A stretch of 64,000 bases of DNA from SZUA-287 sp036397975 (GTDB lineage: Bacteria; Bacteroidota; Ignavibacteria; UBA10030; UBA6906): NCBI GenBank assembly GCA_036397975.1, contig DASWHW010000050.1, positions 1-64,000 on the forward strand, given 5' to 3'. Positions 33,466 to 40,544 of the stretch are shown here, one piece after another; the stretch's first letter is position 1; each line of letters opens with the position of its first letter. The notes beneath the pieces are model-generated. The model worked only from the letters and a program-made list of their open reading frames with translations, had not been told where the DNA came from and did not search any database. A program made the translations under genes and the position numbers.

Positions 33466-35205
33466 ATGGGAGATTTTTTGAATTCTATCATCAAAGAACA
33501 CCGTTGGACGATCGTCGAACAACCGGCTGACGTTGTTTCTCGATTGGCCGAAGAAATCAATGTTCCGAAAGAAATCTCCACCATTCTTGTCAACCGCGGC
33601 ATCACCACCTACGATGCTGCAAAAGCCTACTTTCGGCCAACCGTTCAGCTGCTGAACGATCCCTTCTTGATGACGGGCATGGAGGAAGCAACCGCACGCC
33701 TGATCACTGCAATTCAATCCCGCGAGAAGATTCTCGTCTTTGGTGACTATGACGTTGATGGAACAAACGGCGCAGCAATGTTATACTTGTTCATCAAAGA
33801 TCTCGGAGGGGCGGTCGACTTCTACATTCCGGACCGCATCATCGAGGGCTATGGAATCTCTAACCTTGGTGTTGAGAAAGCACATGCGGAGGGGTACTCG
33901 GTATTCCTCTCCGTTGATTGCGGTATCACCGCGGTTGCGCAAGCAGAACTGGCTCGCTCTAAAGGAATCGACATGATCATTTGTGATCACCACGAGCCTG
34001 GCTCAACACTTCCAAATGCTCTGGCGACCCTCGATCCTCTTAGACCGGGGGATGTTTATCCTTTCAAATCGTTGTGCGGTTGTGGCGTCGGGTTCAAGCT
34101 CATTCAGGGGATTGCCCGCAAGTTAGGCATGGAGTCGACGCTGGCATCGTACATGGATTTCGTCGCCCTGGCAAGTACCGCCGACATTGTGCCGCTGATC
34201 GACGAGAATCGGGTGCTTGTTCGCGCCGGCATGGACCTTATCAATTCTAATCCTCGCCCCGGTATTCGAGCATTGATTGAATCATCTGGATTGGAAATTG
34301 GCAAGATCACCACAGGACAGGTAGTCTTCATGCTTGCTCCCCGCATTAATGCGGTGGGACGATTGGGTGATGCAATGCGCGCTGTCCGTTTACTGACCAG
34401 CACAAACCCGGAAGAAGCCCATCAACTCGCTCAAGTGTTGGAGGAAGAAAACCTCAACCGACGTCGCATCGATGAAGAAACATTTGCGGAAGCACAAGAA
34501 CTCGCGGAATCAGTATTGAATGTTGACACCGACGCGGCACTCGTACTTCATCAGGAGCATTGGCACCCGGGCGTCGTCGGAATCGTTGCGTCCCGGATGG
34601 TCGAGAAATACTACAAGCCGTCGATCATGATGGCGACGGTGGATGGTGTTGCAAAAGGTTCCGCACGAAGTGTCTCCGGATTCGATATCTTCCAGGCCCT
34701 CAAGCGGTGCGAGGATAAGATTATTCAGTTCGGCGGGCATAAGTACGCAGCCGGCCTGACCGTCGAAATTGAGAAGGTGGACGAATTCCGTCAGGCATTC
34801 AATGATGTTGTGAATGAACTCATGACTGAAGAGATGAAAACGCGCGAGATTCACATCGATGTGGAGATCTCGTTGACGGACATGACTCCAAAATTTATCA
34901 GAATTCTTAAAGAGTTCGCTCCCTTCGGGCCGAGTAACATGAAACCAACCTTTCTTGGGCGGAATCTTGAAGTGTTCGGGAATCCGCGAATCGTGGGAAA
35001 GAACCACTTACGATTTCGCGTTCGTCAGAATGGTGTGGTGTTTGACGCGATTGGATTTGGCCTTGGAGACTTGATGCCAAAGGTCAACGCCGGGAGGAAA
35101 GACCTCGAATGTGTTTTCTCCATTGATGAGCATGAGTCGCCCGCACCATCCGGAGGGAGAAAAGGCGATGTTGTTCCTCAATTAAAAGTTCGAGATATTC
35201 GATAA
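33466..35205 (+). CDS. recJ: Single-stranded-DNA exonuclease RecJ
   Basis: A 579-residue 5'-3' single-strand DNA exonuclease acting in recombination, mismatch and base-excision repair. DHH-family motifs appear in order: GDYDVDGTNGAAM near 90-102, SVDCGIT near 150, CDHHEPG near 171-177. The DHHA1 domain includes GGHKYAAGLT near 424-433, and an OB-fold-like domain ends the protein. Length is typical. It starts about 90 nt after the RNase P RNA and is followed by yebC after 29 bp with a good GGAAGGAGA site. Confidence 0.95.
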   Translation: MGDFLNSIIKEHRWTIVEQPADVVSRLAEEINVPKEISTILVNRGITTYDAAKAYFRPTVQLLNDPFLMTGMEEATARLITAIQSREKILVFGDYDVDGTNGAAMLYLFIKDLGGAVDFYIPDRIIEGYGISNLGVEKAHAEGYSVFLSVDCGITAVAQAELARSKGIDMIICDHHEPGSTLPNALATLDPLRPGDVYPFKSLCGCGVGFKLIQGIARKLGMESTLASYMDFVALASTADIVPLIDENRVLVRAGMDLINSNPRPGIRALIESSGLEIGKITTGQVVFMLAPRINAVGRLGDAMRAVRLLTSTNPEEAHQLAQVLEEENLNRRRIDEETFAEAQELAESVLNVDTDAALVLHQEHWHPGVVGIVASRMVEKYYKPSIMMATVDGVAKGSARSVSGFDIFQALKRCEDKIIQFGGHKYAAGLTVEIEKVDEFRQAFNDVVNELMTEEMKTREIHIDVEISLTDMTPKFIRILKEFAPFGPSNMKPTFLGRNLEVFGNPRIVGKNHLRFRVRQNGVVFDAIGFGLGDLMPKVNAGRKDLECVFSIDEHESPAPSGGRKGDVVPQLKVRDIR

Positions 35206-35234
35206 TTCAGATCGTTTAGGAAGGAGACGTAGCT

Positions 35235-35996
35235 ATGTCCGGCCACTCAAAATGGGCAACAATCAAGAGAAAGAAAGCGGCAACAGACTCTGCGCGAGGT
35301 CGGTTGTTTACGCGACTTATCAAGGAAATCACCATTGCTGCTCGTAATGGAGGCGGAAACGCTGAAGGCAACCCGCGCCTTCGTCTGGCGATCCAGACCG
35401 CAAAATCGGCCAACATGCCCGCCGACAATATCACCCGTGCCATCCAAAAAGGAACAGGAGAACTCGAAGGCGTTTCCTATGAGGAACTCACGTACGAAGG
35501 GTACGGCCCGGGTGGCGTCGCGATCCTCGCGGAGATTGTCACGGATAACAACAATCGTACGGTGTCTGAGATGCGGCATATTTTTTCGCGGAGCAACGGT
35601 AACCTCGGACATTCCGGGAGCGTCGCGTGGATGTTCAATCGTCAAGGAACGATCGTGATTCCAACTTCTGGAAACAATTCATCATTAACGGAAGATGATC
35701 TCCTCTCCGTCGTCCTCGAAGCCGGTGCCGATGATCTGCAGGATGACGACGAAGTATTCACCGTGACAACCTCTCCTCAGGCATTTGAACAGGTAAAGCA
35801 GGCGATCGAAGACAAAGGAATTGCAATTGAAAATGCCTCCTTGCAAATGGTCCCGGACAACACGGTGAAGGTGACTGGAAAAGAGGCGGAACAAGTGTTG
35901 AAACTTATGGAAGCGCTGGAAGAACACGACGATGTCCAGAACGTATTCGCTAACTTTGACATCGACGAAACGGAAATGGCAAAGATTAATGGGTGA
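35235..35996 (+). CDS. YebC/PmpR family protein
   Basis: A 253-residue TACO1/YebC family protein. It opens with the invariant MSGHSKWATIKRKKAA and the family segments ANMPADNI, GYGPGGVAI and the central acidic region are present. Once regarded as DNA-binding regulators, these proteins are now linked to ribosome function on difficult sequences such as polyproline. AGGAGACG lies upstream at suitable spacing. It precedes ruvC as in many bacteria and overlaps the chosen ruvC start by 8 nt. Confidence 0.95.
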   Translation: MSGHSKWATIKRKKAATDSARGRLFTRLIKEITIAARNGGGNAEGNPRLRLAIQTAKSANMPADNITRAIQKGTGELEGVSYEELTYEGYGPGGVAILAEIVTDNNNRTVSEMRHIFSRSNGNLGHSGSVAWMFNRQGTIVIPTSGNNSSLTEDDLLSVVLEAGADDLQDDDEVFTVTTSPQAFEQVKQAIEDKGIAIENASLQMVPDNTVKVTGKEAEQVLKLMEALEEHDDVQNVFANFDIDETEMAKING

Positions 35997-36582
35997 GCGA
36001 CAGCGGGATGTCTCGCGGCGCAGAACCACGAACGACCATTCCTCCATTATCGTGCTCGGCGTCGATCCTGGTACGATCGTCACAGGCTACGGGATCGTCG
36101 AGAGGAAAGGCTCGACGCTGAAGCTCATGAGCAGCGGAGTTATCCGCAATTCACCAGACTCCTCCATGCCGGTGCGACTGAAGCGAATTTATTGCGAACT
36201 TCAATCCCTCATAACCACCTTCCATCCTGATGAATTTGCAATCGAATCAGCGTTCTACGGAAAGAACCCACAATCCGCACTCAAGCTTGGACATGCGCGC
36301 GGGGTGTCCATTCTCGCCGCCGTCGAACAAGAAATCCCCACGTCCGAGTACTCTCCTCGTGAAGTAAAGAAAGCGGTTGTTGGAAAAGGAACGGCATCAA
36401 AGGACGCGGTCAAGTTCATGGTGCAGTCAATGCTGGGCGCCCGCAATTCGGTCATGGCGCTCGACAGTTCTGATGCTCTTGCCGTCGCGATTTGCCACCT
36501 TCACCGCCTGGTCACACCGGCTTCCAAACATCGAGACTGGAAGTCGTTTGTGCAGGCTCATCCTGAGCGAGTGAGATCATGA
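35989..36582 (+). CDS. ruvC: Holliday junction resolvase RuvC
   Basis: A 197-residue RNase H-fold nuclease that cuts Holliday junctions symmetrically. The catalytic acidic residues sit in GVDPGTIVTGYG (near 24-35), FAIESAFYGKNPQSALKLG, and the C-terminal DSSDALAVAICH. About 20 residues precede the usual start of the domain; ATG 35989, overlapping the yebC stop, is chosen, but GTG nearer VLGVDPG is possible. Its stop overlaps the ruvA ATG (ATGA). Confidence 0.94.
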   Translation: MGERQRDVSRRRTTNDHSSIIVLGVDPGTIVTGYGIVERKGSTLKLMSSGVIRNSPDSSMPVRLKRIYCELQSLITTFHPDEFAIESAFYGKNPQSALKLGHARGVSILAAVEQEIPTSEYSPREVKKAVVGKGTASKDAVKFMVQSMLGARNSVMALDSSDALAVAICHLHRLVTPASKHRDWKSFVQAHPERVRS

Positions 36583-37175
36583 TCTCTTCTCTCCGCGGCA
36601 TACTTACCCTTAAAAGTCCGACTGAAGTCTTGATCGATGTTGGAGGAGTCGGCTACGCCGTCAGCATCCCTCTTTCGACGTATGAAGTCCTTGGAGATCT
36701 CAATAGCACTAGCACTCTTTTGACGTACTTGTATGTTCGTGAGGACATCCTCCAACTCTTCGGCTTTGCGACAGAACAGGAGAGAACAGCGTTCAAGATG
36801 CTCGTCTCCGTCTCCGGTATCGGCCCTAAAATGGCGCAGGGAATTCTCTCGGGAATTTCCGTCGCAGATCTAAAAATACATATCAGAACCGGAAACCTTA
36901 AAGCGCTGATCGCAATTCCCGGCGTCGGGCGTAAACTCGCCGAGCGCCTGGTTCTTGAACTCCGCGACAAGCTTGAACGACTTGATGGCGGTCGTTCATC
37001 CGGTGTCTCTTTGACAGGTTCCATTCATCAAGAGGCTCTTCTTGCCATGACATCATTGGGATACTCGCGTGCGACTGCCGACAAGGGAATCGCCGCTGCA
37101 GTGAAGGAAACCGATGGAAAGAGTTTGACTCTCGAAGGCCTCATCAAAGCTGCACTCCGGAAGGTGACCGCATAG
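36579..37175 (+). CDS. ruvA: Holliday junction branch-migration protein RuvA
   Basis: A 198-residue tetrameric junction-binding protein. The N-terminal OB fold (1-63) starts MISSLRGILTLKSP. Two helix-hairpin-helix motifs follow: LVSVSGIGPKMAQGIL near 71-86 and LIAIPGVGRKLAERLV near 107-122. The C-terminal UBA-like domain that contacts RuvB ends the protein (ALLAMTSLGYSRATAD). It is coupled to ruvC by a 4-nt overlap. Confidence 0.95.
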   Translation: MISSLRGILTLKSPTEVLIDVGGVGYAVSIPLSTYEVLGDLNSTSTLLTYLYVREDILQLFGFATEQERTAFKMLVSVSGIGPKMAQGILSGISVADLKIHIRTGNLKALIAIPGVGRKLAERLVLELRDKLERLDGGRSSGVSLTGSIHQEALLAMTSLGYSRATADKGIAAAVKETDGKSLTLEGLIKAALRKVTA

Positions 37176-37210
37176 AGTCCGTCAACCACTATGGGCTCTA
37201 CAAACGGTTA

Positions 37211-37240
37211 TTGTAATTCTTCGGGTGAAGTATTACCTTG
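37211..37240 (+). promoter_or_regulatory. Possible promoter immediately upstream of ruvB
   Basis: TTG (37211-37213), a 20-nt spacer and TACCTTG (37234-37240) fit the local promoter pattern. The ruvB ATG is only 5 nt further on, so transcription would begin close to the start codon. Confidence 0.4.
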
Positions 37241-37244
37241 ACCC

Positions 37245-38285
37245 ATGCGTAAATCAGATTACACAACCCCCGACCGTCTCCCGGCAGAAATCGAGTTTGA
37301 TCACTCTCTACGTCCTCTCTCCTTCGAGGACTTTTACGGCCAAGAAAATATTACAAAGAATCTCCGAATTTTCATGACAGCCGCGCGGCAACGAGGTGAA
37401 TCGCTCGACCATGTTCTCCTCACCGGCCCGCCCGGACTTGGAAAAACAACTCTCGCATACATCATTGCGAATGAAATGGGGAGCCAAATTCGGATAACCT
37501 CCGGTCCGGTATTGGATAAGCCTGGAGATCTTGCTGGAATTTTGACGAATCTCGAGGAAGGCGACGTCCTTTTTATCGACGAAATTCATCGGCTCAACGC
37601 CGTTGTGGAAGAATACCTGTACTCCGCGATGGAGGACTTTCGCCTCGATATTATGATCGACTCAGGGCCAAGTGCCCGAAGCATTCAATTAACTCTTCCC
37701 CGCTTTACACTCGTCGGAGCAACCACGCGGGTAGGTCTGTTGACCGCTCCCTTACGCGCCCGTTTTGGCATTGCCAACCGTCTCGACTACTATTCTGCAG
37801 CCATTATCGAACAAATTCTACAGCGGTCGGCGAGTCTTCTTGAGATACAGTATGCAAGTGATGGTCTTTCAGAGATTGCAAAGCGATCACGCGGCACCCC
37901 CCGCATCGCGAATCGGCTATTGCGCCGATGTCGTGATTTCGCGCAGGCCGATGACCGCCTAAAAAATCATGGCGGCATTATTGTTAAGGAAGTTGCTGAC
38001 TTTTCTCTTCGGGCGCTTGAAGTTGATGAGCTCGGGTTGGATGAAATGGACAAAAGAATTTTACGTTGTATTATCGACAAATACGATGGAGGACCTGTAG
38101 GACTCAATACCCTGGCAGTCGCTGTGGCAGAAGAGCCGGGAACAATTGAAGAAGTGTACGAGCCGTACCTCATCCAGGAGGGATTTCTTAAGAGGACATC
38201 CCGCGGTCGTGAAGCCACAGAGATTGCCTTCCGACACCTCAACATTACGAGGGCCAAAGGAAATGAACTCAACTTGTTCACGTAA
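37245..38285 (+). CDS. ruvB: Holliday junction branch-migration helicase RuvB
   Basis: A 346-residue AAA+ motor. Walker [12 protein letters not shown] lies near 60-70, Walker [11 protein letters not shown] near 109-118, and the arginine-finger region [13 protein letters not shown] near 213-225. The C-terminal winged helix recognises DNA. It starts 69 bp after ruvA, which is unusual only in that a promoter-like element lies in the gap. RuvA, RuvB and RuvC together form the resolvasome. Confidence 0.96.
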   Translation: MRKSDYTTPDRLPAEIEFDHSLRPLSFEDFYGQENITKNLRIFMTAARQRGESLDHVLLTGPPGLGKTTLAYIIANEMGSQIRITSGPVLDKPGDLAGILTNLEEGDVLFIDEIHRLNAVVEEYLYSAMEDFRLDIMIDSGPSARSIQLTLPRFTLVGATTRVGLLTAPLRARFGIANRLDYYSAAIIEQILQRSASLLEIQYASDGLSEIAKRSRGTPRIANRLLRRCRDFAQADDRLKNHGGIIVKEVADFSLRALEVDELGLDEMDKRILRCIIDKYDGGPVGLNTLAVAVAEEPGTIEEVYEPYLIQEGFLKRTSRGREATEIAFRHLNITRAKGNELNLFT

Positions 38286-38313
38286 CATTCAATGATCCGG
38301 AAAAGGAACGTCG

Positions 38314-39903
38314 ATGAGTCTCGATAAAGATCTCGCTTCCGTGCAGGAAGTCCGGGACCTGTTGCAGAAAGCAAAAGCAGCGCAACTGGAGTTCAAGAAC
38401 TATTCCCAGGAGCAGGTCGATCGTGTCGTGAAAGCCATGGTCGATGCAGGCTATGCAGAAGCCGCGCGTTTAGGGAGATTGGCATCGGAAGAAACTGGAT
38501 TCGGCAAACCCGAGGACAAGCAGCAAAAGAATGAGTTCGCAACGAAACGCGTGTGGGAATCAATCAAGGATCTTAAAACGGTCGGTGTGATTGGTGAGGA
38601 TAGAGAGAAACGACTGATCATGATTGGAGAGCCAATGGGGGTGGTTGCCGCATTAATTCCCTCGACCAATCCCACTTCTACTGTGATGTTTAAAGCAATC
38701 ATTTCTGTAAAAGCTAGGAATGCATGCGTCGCGAGTCCGCATCCACGCGCGCACAAGTGCACGCAGGAGGCGATGAATGTTGTTCGGGATGCCGCCGAAA
38801 AGGCGGGTGCACCAAGGAATCTTATGACGTGTCTTTCGTTGCCGACGATCGAAGGGACGAATGAACTGATGAGACATAAACTTACAGCCGTTATTCTGGC
38901 GACGGGCAGCAACCAAATGGTTCGCGCCGCATATAGCTCTGGCAAGCCTGCCTATGGCGTAGGTTCGGGAAACGTCCCATCATTTATTGAGCGGACAGCC
39001 AATGTGAAAAAAGCCGTCGCCGACATCATCTCCGGCAAGCAGTTTGATTTTGGCACGTTGTGCTCAACCGAGTCTGCCCTAATTTGTGACGCTCCCCGCA
39101 AGAATCTCGTCATGGAAGAATGCAAGCGTCTGGCCGCATACTTTGTGGCCGGCGAGGAGAAAGAACGACTGTCGCGATTGATGTTTGACACTCGTGGCGC
39201 AATCAATCCTGAGATCGTTGGAAAATCACCAAGCTTCATCGCCCAGAAGGCGGGAATGAGCGTTCCGTCGAACACATCCGTTCTGATTGCCGAGTTGAAT
39301 GGTGTCGGTCGGGACGTTCCGCTCTCCCGCGAGAAACTCTCTCCCGTTCTTTCGTTCTATACTGTCGAGGGTTGGCGGGAAGGGTGTCACCGGTGCATCG
39401 AATTGCTCGAGTTTGGAGGCATCGGCCATACGCTTGTCATTCATTCGAATGATCGCGACATCATCATGAAATTTGCTCTTGAGAAACCTGCGTTCCGTAT
39501 TCTCGTAAATACCCAGGCGGCCCTCGGTGCCGTTGGCTATACCACCGGTCTCGAGCCTTCCATGACATTGGGACCAGGCACGCAGGGAGGTTCCATTATC
39601 TCGGATAATGTAACCGCACGGCATCTAATGAACGTGAAACGACTCGCATTCGAAACAAACCCCATCAATCCGGATACAACGACACAAATACAAGAGAAGA
39701 CGCCGGTAACAGCTCATGCAGCGTCAGTCCCATCGTCCTGGATGGAAGAGATTGACAAGAGAATTGTTATGAAGGCCGGCAACACCCCTGTGTGGAAGAA
39801 GGAAGCGGTCCCAGCGACGTCAAGTACCAAAACTTTCGGAACGGGACTTTCCGCGGATGAAGTAGATAAACTTGCCGAGTCTTTTTCGAAGAAGTTGAAA
39901 TAA
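38314..39903 (+). CDS. CoA-acylating aldehyde dehydrogenase (EutE/AdhE type)
   Basis: A 529-residue aldehyde dehydrogenase reducing acyl-CoA to aldehyde or the reverse. The nucleophile is Cys250 in FDFGTLCSTES. The N-terminal start (LASVQEVRDLLQKAKAAQ) and motifs IPSTNPTST and GKPAYGVGSGN match the acetaldehyde dehydrogenase branch. There is no fused iron alcohol dehydrogenase as in AdhE. After the core (to about 465) a 60-residue extension ends in an amphipathic helix-like tail, LSADEVDKLAESFSKKL, reminiscent of encapsulation peptides of microcompartment enzymes; no shell gene is in the window. AAGGAACG precedes the ATG. Confidence 0.88.
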   Translation: MSLDKDLASVQEVRDLLQKAKAAQLEFKNYSQEQVDRVVKAMVDAGYAEAARLGRLASEETGFGKPEDKQQKNEFATKRVWESIKDLKTVGVIGEDREKRLIMIGEPMGVVAALIPSTNPTSTVMFKAIISVKARNACVASPHPRAHKCTQEAMNVVRDAAEKAGAPRNLMTCLSLPTIEGTNELMRHKLTAVILATGSNQMVRAAYSSGKPAYGVGSGNVPSFIERTANVKKAVADIISGKQFDFGTLCSTESALICDAPRKNLVMEECKRLAAYFVAGEEKERLSRLMFDTRGAINPEIVGKSPSFIAQKAGMSVPSNTSVLIAELNGVGRDVPLSREKLSPVLSFYTVEGWREGCHRCIELLEFGGIGHTLVIHSNDRDIIMKFALEKPAFRILVNTQAALGAVGYTTGLEPSMTLGPGTQGGSIISDNVTARHLMNVKRLAFETNPINPDTTTQIQEKTPVTAHAASVPSSWMEEIDKRIVMKAGNTPVWKKEAVPATSSTKTFGTGLSADEVDKLAESFSKKLK

Positions 39904-39955
39904 CTCCACGTTTCGTTTGTCCAGCACTCGAGCACTCCCCTCAACACTTCACCGA

Positions 39956-40540
39956 ATGCCGCGTAGCTTTTTTATACGCCCCACCCTTCAGGTCGCGCGT
40001 AATCTTCTTGGCAAGTATCTCATCTGTGAGACTAAGAAACATCCGCTGATAGGGAAGATCGTTGAAGTGGAAGCATATCTCGGAGAGCGCGATCCTGCAA
40101 GTCACTCATTTCGTGGCAAGACACAGCGTAACGAAGTGATGTTTCGTTCGGGTGGATATCTTTACGTGTATTTTACTTATGGCATGCACTTCTGCTGCAA
40201 TGTCGTTACAGGCCGCAAAGGAAAAGGCAGAGCCGTATTGCTGCGGGCCGTAGAACCTATTGAAGGGAAACAATGGATGCGGGCTCGAAGGTCAAAATCA
40301 TCAACCGAAATCGATCTGTGCAATGGTCCCGCAAAGTTATGTCAAGCGTTCAAAATCGACAGACGAAATAATGGGACAGATCTCTGCGGGAAGACCATTT
40401 GGATAGGCGCCGTAGCGAATGACCGGAACAAGTTTGCTATTGGCTCTTCGACTCGAATCGGGATCAGAAATGGCAGGAAACATCGATGGCGGTTTTTCAT
40501 CAAGGACAATCCCTTTGTCTCCAAAGGAAAACCGGCATAG
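39956..40540 (+). CDS. 3-methyladenine DNA glycosylase (MPG/AAG family)
   Basis: A 194-residue monofunctional glycosylase removing alkylated purines. The conserved start SFFIRPTLQVARNLLGK is followed by the catalytic Glu region VEVEAYLGERDPASHS, the intercalating-loop segment YVYFTYGMHFCCNVV and CNGPAKLCQAFKI. The start is ATG 39956, giving the usual family N-terminus. It ends 4 bp from the convergent uvrA stop. Confidence 0.92.
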   Translation: MPRSFFIRPTLQVARNLLGKYLICETKKHPLIGKIVEVEAYLGERDPASHSFRGKTQRNEVMFRSGGYLYVYFTYGMHFCCNVVTGRKGKGRAVLLRAVEPIEGKQWMRARRSKSSTEIDLCNGPAKLCQAFKIDRRNNGTDLCGKTIWIGAVANDRNKFAIGSSTRIGIRNGRKHRWRFFIKDNPFVSKGKPA

Positions 40541-40544
40541 TCAG

